This document shows positions 1-10,136 of a stretch of 37,546 nucleotides of DNA, one piece after another (position 1 is the stretch's first letter; every line of letters begins with the position of its first letter). The stretch spans positions 55,945 to 93,490 of the forward strand of contig CACVAZ010000117.1 in NCBI GenBank assembly GCA_902727995.1, given 5' to 3'. The notes beneath the pieces are model-generated. The model had not been told where the DNA came from. It saw nothing but the letters and a program-made list of their open reading frames with translations, and searched no databases. A program made the translations under genes and the position numbers. The stretch is from an uncultured Sulfurovum sp. (GTDB lineage Bacteria > Campylobacterota > Campylobacteria > Campylobacterales > Sulfurovaceae).

Positions 1-387
1 GATTTAAATTTTTCATCTTATCTAATTAAGCCTGTATTGCGTTCAGACTTGATGGCTGCACTACAAAAAGTCTCTGATAAAGTAGATGGAGGAAGATCTA
101 TTCCTTTGCCTTGTGATTGTTATTGGGATTCAAAAAGTAAAACATTGTTTCACAATGATGAATCAGTATTCTTAACAAGGAGAGAGCTAAAGTTATTTGA
201 ACTCCTAGTTGATAAAGCTGGAACACCTTGTTCGGATGATGAAATATTTTTCTATGTTTGGGGAGATGAATTTGACAAAGTGATTACCAACTCTTCCATT
301 AGAACATTGGTTAAAAACTTACGTAAAAAAATACCTACAGAATTGATTAAAAATCAATATGGTGTAGGGTATAAAATAAATTTTTAA
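1..387 (+). CDS. Response regulator, C-terminal part (end of receiver domain plus OmpR/PhoB-type winged-helix DNA-binding domain); 5' end lies outside the window
   Basis: The frame is open to base 1 (DLNFSSYLIKPVLRSDL...), and 'YLIKP' is the conserved Lys-Pro end of a receiver domain. It is followed by a Trans_reg_C-like winged helix (LTRRELKLFELLVDKAG...SIRTLVKNLRKKI...GVGYKI). The listed TTG start at 37 is internal. Confidence 0.88.
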   Translation, partial: DLNFSSYLIKPVLRSDLMAALQKVSDKVDGGRSIPLPCDCYWDSKSKTLFHNDESVFLTRRELKLFELLVDKAGTPCSDDEIFFYVWGDEFDKVITNSSIRTLVKNLRKKIPTELIKNQYGVGYKINF

Positions 388-1229
388 TCTTCTAATAATG
401 TAGCGATATTTTTTTCTAAGTATTTAGCTACAGCATCTTCATCATTTGTTTCTTTTAATATAATATTAGCTTTATCTTTTACGCTATCGAGTGCATTATG
501 GACAGCGACAGCTGTTCCAGCTAATTTAAACATACCAATGTCATTGAGTCCATCACCAAATACAGTTGTATTTTTTGCTTCAACGTTTAGGTATTCATGT
601 ACTTTACTTAGGGCATGTGCTTTATCGCTGAGGGGATGAAGAATGGTTAAAAAATAGCAGTTCATGTAGTTTTCAGGAGCTAATTTAACTTCAATACTAG
701 TAGTAAATACTTTTGAGAGATGTTGGGCTAGGGGTCTTAATACTTTTTCTTCTCCCATATAGACAAGTTTTAGGGTGTCTTTTGCACCTCTAATATTTTT
801 AACATAGGATAAACGCTTATCTAAAGTATAGGAGTCTTTTATAAGGCGTTCTTGATGGTAGTTTAGTTGAGAAGGAATTTCAAATGTTTCATTTAAGTAT
901 TTATGGTCACTTAGTGCGATGACATAAGGAAATATATCAAATTTTTTACTCTCTTCAATAATTGCGTCACCTATATTTTTGTCTAAAACGTTTAAATCAA
1001 TGAGTTTTTTTTCTCTGTTGGCAACCATAGCACCATCGAGTGTAATCAAAGGGATATTTAGTTTAAGATCTTTTAAGAAGTCATTGGTCTTTGCAAAGCT
1101 TCGGGCCGTTGCAATAGAAAGCATTGCGTGATTGGCTTTTTCATTCCAAATATCTTTTGAAAATTGACTAACAGATTGCGTACTGTGTAAAAAGGTATGG
1201 TCTAAATCGGTAATAAACAATTTTTGCAT
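384..1229 (-). CDS. HAD-superfamily (Cof-type) hydrolase/phosphatase
   Basis: N-terminal DLDHTFL motif (DxDxT), 'LITLDGAMV', and C-terminal 'VFGDGLNDIGMFKLAGTAVAVHNA' typical of Cof-type HAD phosphatases. Confidence 0.88.
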   Translation of the reverse strand: MQKLFITDLDHTFLHSTQSVSQFSKDIWNEKANHAMLSIATARSFAKTNDFLKDLKLNIPLITLDGAMVANREKKLIDLNVLDKNIGDAIIEESKKFDIFPYVIALSDHKYLNETFEIPSQLNYHQERLIKDSYTLDKRLSYVKNIRGAKDTLKLVYMGEEKVLRPLAQHLSKVFTTSIEVKLAPENYMNCYFLTILHPLSDKAHALSKVHEYLNVEAKNTTVFGDGLNDIGMFKLAGTAVAVHNALDSVKDKANIILKETNDEDAVAKYLEKNIATLLED

Positions 1230-1281
1230 GAAGTATCTTTTTTAAAGAACATTATATCTAAGAATTTGCTAAACTTTGGGC

Positions 1282-1677
1282 ATGGAAATATTACTACAAG
1301 TCATCTTTTTTATGCTGCTTTTTGAACTACTTGAGATTTATCTACATAGAGCAGATACTTTAGCCACTTTGATAGACAAATTATATGTTTATTATAATCA
1401 ATCAATTTTTATTTTTTTCTTAGTACATCCTTCTTTTTATTATGTATTAGGGGTATTACTTTATTTTGATGCTTTTAATTTTTATGGAATGATCATTTTA
1501 ATTTTAAAAACATTTGATTTATTTTTTAAAATAGAACTTATAAAACAGCGTTATTTTAAAAAAAGTATGGACAGTGAACTTAAAAAAATGATGGGAATGA
1601 AACTTACTTTCTCTATGAAGTTTTTATCTATACTTGTACATGTGCCACTTCTCTATATGGGAATTAGCTCAATTTAA
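1282..1677 (+). CDS. Small multi-pass membrane protein of unknown function
   Basis: Hydrophobic ORF with several predicted TM stretches. ATG at 1282 is more likely than the TTG at 1276. Confidence 0.6.
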   Translation: MEILLQVIFFMLLFELLEIYLHRADTLATLIDKLYVYYNQSIFIFFLVHPSFYYVLGVLLYFDAFNFYGMIILILKTFDLFFKIELIKQRYFKKSMDSELKKMMGMKLTFSMKFLSILVHVPLLYMGISSI

Positions 1678-1689
1678 CAATAACTTGAT

Positions 1690-1695
1690 TATAAT
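1690..1695 (+). promoter_or_regulatory. Candidate -10 element (TATAAT) upstream of rho
   Basis: Exact TATAAT about 50 nt upstream of the rho start. Confidence 0.35.
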
Positions 1696-1745
1696 GGTAA
1701 GACTACAAATACTATAAAATCCCCAAACAGCTTTCAAGAGGACCT

Positions 1746-3059
1746 ATGAGCGAACAACAACCCAAAAAAAATAAGAAAAATAATAATAGAACACATGTAC
1801 CTGTACAGGGTTATAAAGTAGAAGATTTACAAAAAGAACCAATGGAAAATTTGGTAGCGATTGCTTTAAAAGAACGTGTTGAAAACCCCAATGAATTTAA
1901 ACGAAAAGATCTTATTTTTGAAATTTTAAAATCTCAAGTATCACAAGGTGGATTCATCTTGTTTACAGGTATTTTAGAAGTTATGAATGATGGTTATGGT
2001 TTTCTAAGATCCGAAGATGGAAATTTCGCTAATTCTCAAAATGATACTTACGTAAGTGGTACACAAATTAAACGTTTTGCCCTTAGAAATGGTGATATTG
2101 TAACAGGTCAAGTAAGACAACCTAAAGATCAAGAAAAATATTATGCTTTACTTAAAATTGAAGCAATAAATTACTTGCCTCCTGAAGAGTCTAAGAAAAG
2201 ACCTCTTTTTGACAACTTAACCCCCCTTTATGCTTCAGATCAACTCAAGCTAGAATACAATCAATCTAAACTTACAGGTAGGGTTCTTGACCTTTTTTGT
2301 CCTATTGGTAAAGGGCAAAGAGCATTAATTGTTGCTCCTCCAAGAACAGGTAAAACAGAACTTCTTAAAGAGTTAGCACATGGAATTACCCATAATAATC
2401 CTGATGCTACATTAATGGTTCTCTTGGTTGATGAAAGACCTGAAGAGGTAACTGATATGCAACGATCAGTTAAGGCAGAAGTTTACTCTTCTACTTTTGA
2501 TTTACCTGCACAAAACCATGTGAGAACAGCTGAAATGGTTATTGAAAAAGCAAAAAGACGTGTTGAGTCTGGTAAAGATGTTATTATTTTACTTGACTCG
2601 ATTACAAGACTTGCACGTGCTTATAATACCGTAACGCCTAGTTCTGGTAAAGTACTTTCTGGTGGGGTAGATGCTAATGCTTTGCATAAGCCAAAGCGTT
2701 TCTTTGGTGCTGCTAGAAACATTGAAGAGGGTGGTTCTTTGACCATTATTGCTACAGCGTTAATTGACACTGGAAGTAGAATGGATGAAGTTATTTTTGA
2801 AGAATTCAAAGGTACAGGTAACTCAGAAGTAGTACTTAACCGTTATGTTTCGGAGAGACGTATTTATCCTGCTATTGATGTAACTAAATCTGGTACTAGG
2901 AAAGAAGAACTGATGGTAACGGCTGAAGATCTTCAAAAAGTATGGGCAATTAGAAATGCAATGCAAAATATGGAAGATGTTGAGGGGTTAAAATTTCTTT
3001 TCTCTAAAATGAACAAAACTAAGAACAACGAAGAGTTCTTAGCCATGATGAATGAGTAA
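1746..3059 (+). CDS. rho: Transcription termination factor Rho
   Basis: Full-length Rho: cold-shock-like RNA-binding region ([12 protein letters not shown]), Walker A ([12 protein letters not shown]), Walker B ([16 protein letters not shown]), '[55 protein letters not shown]'. Confidence 0.98.
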   Translation: MSEQQPKKNKKNNNRTHVPVQGYKVEDLQKEPMENLVAIALKERVENPNEFKRKDLIFEILKSQVSQGGFILFTGILEVMNDGYGFLRSEDGNFANSQNDTYVSGTQIKRFALRNGDIVTGQVRQPKDQEKYYALLKIEAINYLPPEESKKRPLFDNLTPLYASDQLKLEYNQSKLTGRVLDLFCPIGKGQRALIVAPPRTGKTELLKELAHGITHNNPDATLMVLLVDERPEEVTDMQRSVKAEVYSSTFDLPAQNHVRTAEMVIEKAKRRVESGKDVIILLDSITRLARAYNTVTPSSGKVLSGGVDANALHKPKRFFGAARNIEEGGSLTIIATALIDTGSRMDEVIFEEFKGTGNSEVVLNRYVSERRIYPAIDVTKSGTRKEELMVTAEDLQKVWAIRNAMQNMEDVEGLKFLFSKMNKTKNNEEFLAMMNE

Positions 3060-3069
3060 CTAATATACA

Positions 3070-3807
3070 ATGAAAATAGGCGTATTTGACTCAGGAGCAG
3101 GGGGTCTTAGCGTTGTTAAATCTCTTCTTGCACATAAGCTCTTTGATGAAATTATTTATTATGGGGACACAGCTCGTGTTCCTTATGGTCCAAAAGATCA
3201 AAATACCATTATTCGTTACTCTCTTGAAGCCTTAGAATTTTTTAATAATTTTGAAATTGATTTACTTATTACAGCTTGTAATACCGTATCTGCCTATGCT
3301 TTAGCCGAAATGAATGCACAAAGTGCTTACCCTGTATTGGGAGTGATTGAACCTGGAGTATTGGCATTAGAGAATAGCTTATTAAATAAAGATGACAATA
3401 TATTAATTATCGCTACACGAGCAACCATAGCTTCTAAGCGTTACGAAAATGCATTGAAGAAGCTTGGACATACCAATATTACTTCATTGCAAACAGGGCT
3501 TTTTGTTCCTTTAGTAGAAGAAGGTATTTTTGAGGGGAAGCTTTTAGAAGCTACGATGGAGCATTATTTTTCTGAGATTGAACAGCCTAAAGCAATTATT
3601 TTAGGCTGTACACATTTTCCTCTTATTGGTGAAAAATTAAAAAATTATTTTAACAATGAACCTCTTTTAATTCATTCTGGTGAAGCCATTGTTGAGTATT
3701 TGGAAGCCAGATATGATTTATTTCGAAAAAAAGAAGCAACAGATTTAAAAATATTTGCTTCTGATAATGTGGCTGGATTGAGAAAAATTGCAGACTCTTG
3801 GTTATAA
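3070..3807 (+). CDS. murI: Glutamate racemase
   Basis: MKIGVFDSGAGGLSV, 'ACNTVSAYAL', 'LGCTHFPLI' catalytic motifs. Confidence 0.97.
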   Translation: MKIGVFDSGAGGLSVVKSLLAHKLFDEIIYYGDTARVPYGPKDQNTIIRYSLEALEFFNNFEIDLLITACNTVSAYALAEMNAQSAYPVLGVIEPGVLALENSLLNKDDNILIIATRATIASKRYENALKKLGHTNITSLQTGLFVPLVEEGIFEGKLLEATMEHYFSEIEQPKAIILGCTHFPLIGEKLKNYFNNEPLLIHSGEAIVEYLEARYDLFRKKEATDLKIFASDNVAGLRKIADSWL

Positions 3808-4767
3808 AATTCCAACAGCCTCACGAATTTGAGCCATTTTGGCATTAGCAATTTTATTCATTTTTTTTGCACCATCATTTAAAATATCTCTAACTAGGTC
3901 AGGATTATTTAGATACATTTCACGTTTTTCTCTTGCTTCAGAAAACTCGTTCCAAATTAGTTCTTTAAGGTATTTTTTAAAGTGACCATATCCTTCTTCT
4001 CCTGTATTATAACGCTCTTTTAAGTCAAGTTGACCTTGATTATTTAAAAATAGAGCTGCAATGTTATAAATATGGCAACCCTCTGATTTTAAAGGTTCTC
4101 CAAGAGGGGTGGATGAACTCAAAATCTTATTACAACGTTTTTGTAATTTTTTTTCAGTTTCCATAAAAATATCGATGGCATTATCATATGATTTTGACAT
4201 TTTTTGACCATCTATTCCAGGGATAGTAGCTACTTCATCGTTGACTACATGTTTAGGTAAGGTAAAAATTTCTCCATAATCATTGTTAAATTTAGTGGCA
4301 ATGTCTCGCGTCATTTCGACGTGTTGTATCTGGTCTTTTCCTACAGGTACTTTCTGCGTATCTAACAATAAGATGTCAGCAGCCATAAGTACAGGATAAG
4401 AGAAAAGAGCATGGTTTGCTGTAATGCCTTTGGCTACTTTGTCTTTGTAAGAGTGAGCACGTTCTAGTAGACCCATTGGGGTAAATTTAGAGAGCATCCA
4501 GTAGAGTTCAAGTACTTGTGGTACATCACTTTGAATCCAAAAAGTTGTTTTTTGGGGATTAATGCCTAAAGACAAGTAATCGACAGCTGCATCAAAAGTA
4601 AGTTGTTTCAAAAGAGCAGGGTCTTTAGAAGTTGTTAGTGAATGATAATTGGCTATAAAAGTAAAAAGTTCTTCTTTTTCTTGAAGCTCAATCATGGGTT
4701 TCATGGCTCCAAAATAGTTACCAATATGAAGTTTTCCAGAGGCTTGAATTCCTGTAAGTACACGCAT
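3802..4767 (-). CDS. trpS: Tryptophanyl-tRNA synthetase
   Basis: 'GIQASGKLHIGNYFGAM' (HIGH-type motif) and 'GQKMSKSYDNAI' (KMSKS), class I TrpRS. Confidence 0.98.
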   Translation of the reverse strand: MRVLTGIQASGKLHIGNYFGAMKPMIELQEKEELFTFIANYHSLTTSKDPALLKQLTFDAAVDYLSLGINPQKTTFWIQSDVPQVLELYWMLSKFTPMGLLERAHSYKDKVAKGITANHALFSYPVLMAADILLLDTQKVPVGKDQIQHVEMTRDIATKFNNDYGEIFTLPKHVVNDEVATIPGIDGQKMSKSYDNAIDIFMETEKKLQKRCNKILSSSTPLGEPLKSEGCHIYNIAALFLNNQGQLDLKERYNTGEEGYGHFKKYLKELIWNEFSEAREKREMYLNNPDLVRDILNDGAKKMNKIANAKMAQIREAVGIL

Positions 4768-4923
4768 GTTTATCCTTAAAAATAATGTTGTAAGTATAGC
4801 TAAAATATTAGTTTAAACTACTTTTTAAACGATTTATAATAGCTTTAAATTTAAACTTAATTTTTTTATTTTATAACGTTTTTTGGTGTTTTATTGTATG
4901 ATAGTCATATTAAGGAAAAGATT

Positions 4924-5346
4924 ATGAAAAAGATATTAACAATTTTATCAATAGTACCTATAATCGTATTTGCTGGACTTAATGTAGATAAAGTTACGAA
5001 TACATTATCTAATATTAAAGGAGATAAAATAATTAGCTTTTTTAATGCTAATGGACATATCCCTTTAAATGGTAAAATTAAGCTTACCACATTAAAAAGT
5101 GCTGATATTGTACTTTTTGCATCGAAGAAATACAACTCAAAAATGACAATTGTCAATTCATATAAAGAGTTAAAACAAAATAAAAACAGTATAGGTGCCA
5201 TTTACTTGAAAAAGGGAAGAACTCAAATAGTTTTTGTTAAAGAACGTTTAACGGCACATGGATTAATCTTAAATCCTAAATATAAAAACCATCTTTTGAA
5301 TGAATGGCAATTAGATCCTAAATCTTTTAGAGATACCGAAGAATAG
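4924..5346 (+). CDS. Secreted/periplasmic small protein; possible remote similarity to YfiR/DUF4154
   Basis: Signal peptide MKKILTILSIVPIIVFAGL from ATG 4924, preceded by 'aaggaaaag'. The C-terminal half has 'ADIVLFASKK...SIGAIYLKKGRTQIVFVKERLTAHGLILNPKYKNHLL'. It lies immediately upstream of a membrane GGDEF-EAL gene. Confidence 0.65.
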   Translation: MKKILTILSIVPIIVFAGLNVDKVTNTLSNIKGDKIISFFNANGHIPLNGKIKLTTLKSADIVLFASKKYNSKMTIVNSYKELKQNKNSIGAIYLKKGRTQIVFVKERLTAHGLILNPKYKNHLLNEWQLDPKSFRDTEE

Positions 5347-5456
5347 TATTTTAATTTGTTTTATAAAGTCAAATTTATTAGGGTTAATAACTAATGTTCA
5401 CAATTAGGCACATTTTTATGTTAAAATACACCTAAAATAAGTGAATAGGAGGAATT

Positions 5457-7337
5457 ATGCTTAGTAAATTTAGTTTTTTTAACAATAACAGAATTTATTT
5501 TTATGTTATTATTGCTTATGTGTCTCTTTTTTATTTGCTTTCATTGAGTTATAAAAATATAGAACCATTTCAGGTAAAAGTTAAAAATACACTTTTAAAT
5601 GAGGCAATGGCTTTAGTTGATGATACTTCTAATAATATATTAAATAGCATTGTAGATAAAAGTTTAGATTTTGTCTCTACAAATGTACAAAGTAAAGAAT
5701 TACGTCTTGAAAATGAAAGGATATTATCTTTAATAAAAAGTACAGACATTAATTCAATGTTCGTCCTTTATTTTCTAAAAGATGATTACTTCTTTTTATT
5801 AGATACCGATAAAAAAGAACATTCTGAGTTAGATGAGGTATTTATTCCAGAAAATGGAAAGTTATTTTCTCAGGTTATTAAGGAGAAAAAGAAAAAAGTT
5901 TTTCTTCAAAAAGAGGTTGACTCTTTATCTTTTACTTTGTTAAAACCTATTGTCCAAAATAATAGGACAGTGGCTTTGTTGGTTATAGATTATACGGAGA
6001 GTCGTCTTATTTCTTTATTGGATATTTCCGTTAAGGTATTAACCTACTTATTTATTTTAACTTTAACACTTATTTTCATTTTTATATATTATATTATATA
6101 TACGCGTTATGGTAAATATAAAGTGTATAGAAATCCTCAAACCAATACTTTAAATCGAGCTTACATGGTAGACAACTACGAGAAAATTGATTTTAAAAAA
6201 TATTATGTTGCTTTAGCAGATATAGATTTTTTTAACAAAATCAACAATCGTCATGGACAAATTAATGGGGATAAAGTTATTATTTCTGTCATAAAAATTA
6301 TGGCTAAACATTTAGGTAGTCAAGATAAATTTATTCAGTATAGTGGAGAAGAATTTTTACTGTTAATTAATAGAAATTCTAAATCTGAAAAAAATTTACG
6401 AGACTTGTTAGAAGAGATTAGAATGTCAGTTAGCAGTGCTACTTTTACAATAGAAGATGATCGTTTTAGCATTAGTATTTCTATGGGTGTTCTTTTAAAT
6501 ACTCAAATAGAGAAATCACTTCGAGATGTTATTCATAAAGCAGATACAGCTTTATATGAAGCGAAGCATAATGGTCGAGATATGATTTCCTATTATGATA
6601 TCTCTCAACCTAAAAGACTTTATAGAGAAAAATTAAGAGAGATGATTGAGTCAGACAAACTGGTTTGTTATTATCAACCTATTAGAGATTTAGAGACAAA
6701 GTCTTTACACCATTATGAAGCATTGTTAAGAATAGAAGACGGTGACAATATTATTTTCCCAGATAAAATCTTACCAGATTTAGAAGACTCTTATTTATAT
6801 ACAAATTTAACAAAAAGAGTGATTGAATATAACGTTAATATATTACGTCTCGATCCTAAGATGATTATATCTATTAATTTGTCTGCAGATGATTTAGTGA
6901 ATGATGCTATTTTGTCAATCTTAGCACAAAATGCAGATTTAGCAGAACGATTGTTAATAGAAATTCTAGAAAACAAAAGCATTGATTATAAAAAAGTTGA
7001 GCTTTCTATTCAAAAACTTAAACTCTTTGGCTATAAAATTTGTATTGATGATTTTGGTTCTGGTTATTCAAACTTAAATCACCTTTTAAAACTTTCTATT
7101 GATTACTTAAAAATTGATGGAAGTATTATTAAAGAAATTACCCATGATAAACGTGCCTATACTATCGTTAAAACATTTGCAAACTTTTGTAGACAAAATG
7201 ATATTGAAGTGATTGCAGAATTCATTGATAAGCAAGATGTGGTTGATATTTTAAAAAGTTTTGGGGTAAGATATGGGCAAGGCTGGTACTTTTCAAAAGC
7301 AGTACCTTATGAAGACTTAGATAAAGATCATAAGTAG
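5457..7337 (+). CDS. Membrane-anchored GGDEF-EAL cyclic-di-GMP signalling protein
   Basis: Two TM segments bracket a putative periplasmic sensor. GGDEF domain with SGEEF signature. EAL domain with EALLRI, INLSADDL, IDDFGSGYSN, LKIDGSII. Confidence 0.93.
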   Translation: MLSKFSFFNNNRIYFYVIIAYVSLFYLLSLSYKNIEPFQVKVKNTLLNEAMALVDDTSNNILNSIVDKSLDFVSTNVQSKELRLENERILSLIKSTDINSMFVLYFLKDDYFFLLDTDKKEHSELDEVFIPENGKLFSQVIKEKKKKVFLQKEVDSLSFTLLKPIVQNNRTVALLVIDYTESRLISLLDISVKVLTYLFILTLTLIFIFIYYIIYTRYGKYKVYRNPQTNTLNRAYMVDNYEKIDFKKYYVALADIDFFNKINNRHGQINGDKVIISVIKIMAKHLGSQDKFIQYSGEEFLLLINRNSKSEKNLRDLLEEIRMSVSSATFTIEDDRFSISISMGVLLNTQIEKSLRDVIHKADTALYEAKHNGRDMISYYDISQPKRLYREKLREMIESDKLVCYYQPIRDLETKSLHHYEALLRIEDGDNIIFPDKILPDLEDSYLYTNLTKRVIEYNVNILRLDPKMIISINLSADDLVNDAILSILAQNADLAERLLIEILENKSIDYKKVELSIQKLKLFGYKICIDDFGSGYSNLNHLLKLSIDYLKIDGSIIKEITHDKRAYTIVKTFANFCRQNDIEVIAEFIDKQDVVDILKSFGVRYGQGWYFSKAVPYEDLDKDHK

Positions 7338-7355
7338 GGTGCAATTTATTGCACC
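7338..7355. terminator. Bidirectional hairpin between convergent genes
   Basis: GGTGCAA-TTTA-TTGCACC perfect 7-bp stem, T-rich 3' on the plus strand (attactttttaa), in the gap between a + and a - gene. Preceded by GTAG. Confidence 0.6.
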
Positions 7356-7363
7356 ATTACTTT

Positions 7364-8773
7364 TTAATCATCATCCATTCGCTGACCACGTTTACGTCCA
7401 GAAATATCCAAAGGTACTCCTTCAAAGTCAAACTTCTCTCTAAACACATTTGATAAATAGCGTCTGTATGAGAAGTGAAGTCCATCTGGTCTATTGGTAA
7501 TAATGGCTATTTTAGGGGGTTTAGTTTCATATTGAACGGCAAACTTAATGCTAACAACCCCTCCATTAACTGTTGGAGGATGATGTCTTGTTGTAGCAAA
7601 TTTTAGCACTTCGTTAAGTTTGGCCGTTGGAATTCTTGTTTTGTAACGCTCATAGATAGCCACAATATCATTTAAAATTTTATGTACTCTAAGACCTGTT
7701 TTTGCCGAGATGGTAATAAGTGGTGCATAGTGTAAAAATTTAAGTTCATCACGAATGTCTTCTACAGCTTTGCTATAGGTTGCTTCATCCTCTTTATGTA
7801 TGTCCCATTTGTTAAGAACAATAATACAGCCTAGTTTGTGTTTTTCAACAAGGTTTGCAATACGCTCATCAAGTTCTAAAACACCAACAGTAGCATCAAT
7901 TATGAGTAAAGCAATGTCTGCTTGGGCTAACATCTCTTCTGTTCGTCCGAAGGCGTATTTTTCAATACCTAAGATTTTACCACGCTTTCTAATACCTGCT
8001 GTATCAACGAAAGTGATTTTACGATTCTGATACTCTAACGTTTCATCAACAGGATCGATGGTTGTTCCAGCAACGGGGGAAACGACAACACGTTCTTCAT
8101 TTAAAAAAGCATTAAGTAAAGAACTTTTTCCTGTGTTAACACGACCAATAATAGCTACTTTAATGTCTCTATCTTCTTTTTCAACTTCATCTACTTGAAC
8201 CATCTCAACAATATCTTCAAATGAAAGTTCACTATCTTCTTCTAGTTGTAAACCTTGATTTTCTTCTTCTCGCACAGGAATATACTCTTCAAGCCATGCA
8301 TAAAAATCATTCATATAACGGTTATGACTTACAGACATGGGAAAAGTTCTCTCAGCACCAAATTCTAAAAAATCCCAATAACGAATGGACTCATCTTTAT
8401 CATTGTCTATTTTGTTGACAACCAGTGCAATGGGTTTGTTTAGGCTTTGAAGTTGATAAAAAAGTTCTTTGTCTTCTTCTTGGGGAATATTTTTTCCATC
8501 AACAAGATAAATAATCATGTCAGCTTCATCAGCAGCACGTAAAGAGAGTTTTTTAACCGTAGCAAACATTTCTGTACTGTCGTCAATTCCTCCTGTATCT
8601 ATGACTTCAAAGTCACGGTTTCCTGAAATGGTAACTTGTCGTCTTTTGATGTCACGGGTTGTACCCACAACATCAGAGGTAATGGCATCTCTTTGTCTAA
8701 GAAGTCTGTTAAATAGGGAACTTTTCCCTACATTTGGTCGCCCTAAAATAGCAACCTTTTTTAGTTTTGTCAT
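7364..8773 (-). CDS. der: Ribosome biogenesis GTPase Der (EngA)
   Basis: Tandem GTPase domains (GRPNVGKSSLFN...; GRVNTGKSSLLN...), NKID/NKWD motifs and C-terminal KH-like domain. ATG at 8773 (MTKLKKVAILGRPN) is preferable to the 8812 start. Confidence 0.97.
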   Translation of the reverse strand: MTKLKKVAILGRPNVGKSSLFNRLLRQRDAITSDVVGTTRDIKRRQVTISGNRDFEVIDTGGIDDSTEMFATVKKLSLRAADEADMIIYLVDGKNIPQEEDKELFYQLQSLNKPIALVVNKIDNDKDESIRYWDFLEFGAERTFPMSVSHNRYMNDFYAWLEEYIPVREEENQGLQLEEDSELSFEDIVEMVQVDEVEKEDRDIKVAIIGRVNTGKSSLLNAFLNEERVVVSPVAGTTIDPVDETLEYQNRKITFVDTAGIRKRGKILGIEKYAFGRTEEMLAQADIALLIIDATVGVLELDERIANLVEKHKLGCIIVLNKWDIHKEDEATYSKAVEDIRDELKFLHYAPLITISAKTGLRVHKILNDIVAIYERYKTRIPTAKLNEVLKFATTRHHPPTVNGGVVSIKFAVQYETKPPKIAIITNRPDGLHFSYRRYLSNVFREKFDFEGVPLDISGRKRGQRMDDD

Positions 8774-8842
8774 ATTATTATATCTTTCTGCAGGGTCAGC
8801 TTTACCAACCATTTAATTGGTCGAATTATAGCAAGTTTTTAA

Positions 8843-10018
8843 TTATTGGTTGATGTTAGGCAAATTTTCAACATAAAGTGATTGAGAAGGAAAAGCAAAG
8901 TCTGAATTATTATCTTCTATAATTTTCATTATTTCTAAGTTTACCTCTTCTTTTATTTCCATATATTTAGCCCAATTAGCCGTATTTGAAAAGGTATAAA
9001 TAAATATATCTAAAGAACTATCATTAAAAGCAGTAAAGTTGACGAGCATGGTCTCTTTTTGGGCAATACCTTCATGGTTTCTAAGCATTGTTTTAATGTC
9101 ATTAAGAATTTTTTTCATTTGTGGACTTGTTGTTGAGTAAGTTAGCCCAATAGTCATCTTAATACGTCTTACCCCTCTTCTTGAAAAATTTTCAATAGGA
9201 CTGTTAGCAATGACTTGGTTAGGTAAAGTAATAAGGGATTTTCCAAAAGAGCGAATTTTAGTTGTACGCATTCCAATGTCTTCAACTGTTCCCTCTACAC
9301 TACCAATTTTTATCCATTCTCCAATTCGTATTGATTTATCAAGAAGTAAGGCAATTGATCCAAAAAGATTTGCTGCTGTATCTTTAGCAGCCAAGGCAAA
9401 GGCTAGACCACCAATCCCTAAACCAGCCACCAGACCTCCTACATTGATACCCCATACTTGTAGCACAGCACCTAGCCCAATAAATAAAACAATTCCTCTA
9501 ATTATGGTAAGTATGAAATTTCCCATTTCATGTGCAAGTTCAGGATTAAAACTTTTGGTAAAATGGTAAATAGCTCCTCTTAATGCATGGGTTAGAGCAA
9601 AGATTGCCCAAAATAAGTTGTAAACAAGCATGGCATCTATAAGTTGTGCAATAAATGTTGTTTCTATAAAAAGCAAGGCAAAGAAAAGACGAACGCCAAT
9701 AATAACAAAAACGAAAGTAAGGGGTCCTTTTAACGCAGAGAGTATTCGGTCATCATAATAGGTTTGGGTACGTGTCGTAAGAGGTTGTAGAACTTTAATA
9801 GCTAAGGTTGCAAAAAGTTTACGCAAAGTTAAAAAGAATAAGAGTGAAAAAATGGCAGCTAAAATATTTGCCAAAGGTATATTGAAATACAGTTCACTAA
9901 AAAAAGAGACTTCTTCTATTTGATAAAGATGATTTAACCAGTTTTGAACTTGAGGAAAAAAATTGATATCAAGTTTTTCAATGATTTCTTGGGTTTGGGT
10001 TACATTGTTGTCATTCAT
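8843..10018 (-). CDS. Small-conductance mechanosensitive channel (MscS family)
   Basis: TM-rich N-terminus, then 'VAGLGIGGLAFALAAKDTAANLFGSIALLLDKSIRIGEWIKIGSVEGTVEDIGMRTTKIRSFGKSLITLPNQVIANSPIENFSRR', a diagnostic MscS pore/beta domain. Start likely MNDNN at 10018. Confidence 0.94.
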   Translation of the reverse strand: MNDNNVTQTQEIIEKLDINFFPQVQNWLNHLYQIEEVSFFSELYFNIPLANILAAIFSLLFFLTLRKLFATLAIKVLQPLTTRTQTYYDDRILSALKGPLTFVFVIIGVRLFFALLFIETTFIAQLIDAMLVYNLFWAIFALTHALRGAIYHFTKSFNPELAHEMGNFILTIIRGIVLFIGLGAVLQVWGINVGGLVAGLGIGGLAFALAAKDTAANLFGSIALLLDKSIRIGEWIKIGSVEGTVEDIGMRTTKIRSFGKSLITLPNQVIANSPIENFSRRGVRRIKMTIGLTYSTTSPQMKKILNDIKTMLRNHEGIAQKETMLVNFTAFNDSSLDIFIYTFSNTANWAKYMEIKEEVNLEIMKIIEDNNSDFAFPSQSLYVENLPNINQ

Positions 10019-10136
10019 CTTAATCTCTTTTTTAAATATTATTTTATCTAAAAAAGTAGATATAATGCTTCTTTTAGTCACAGTTTTTGTACATAAACTT
10101 GATTAGATATAGTTATAAAAATAATAAAGGAATATT

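Noticed and set aside
2621-2809. Minus-strand ORF inside rho
   Set aside because: Shadow ORF fully antisense to a conserved rho coding region, with no domain-like sequence.
4905-5201. Minus-strand hydrophobic ORF opposite the small secreted protein
   Set aside because: Antisense shadow. The plus-strand ORF has a clear signal peptide and a plausible RBS.
5400-5425. Sigma-54-like GGCAC in 'aattaggcacatttttatg'
   Set aside because: The -12 element does not match TTGC(A/T), so it is not supported as a sigma-54 promoter.
7800-8816. Plus-strand ORFs 7800-8030, 8221-8418 and 8517-8816 in der
   Set aside because: All antisense to the conserved Der GTPase domains.
9210-9569. Plus-strand ORF inside the MscS gene
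   Set aside because: Antisense to diagnostic MscS motifs; proline/serine-rich shadow translation.
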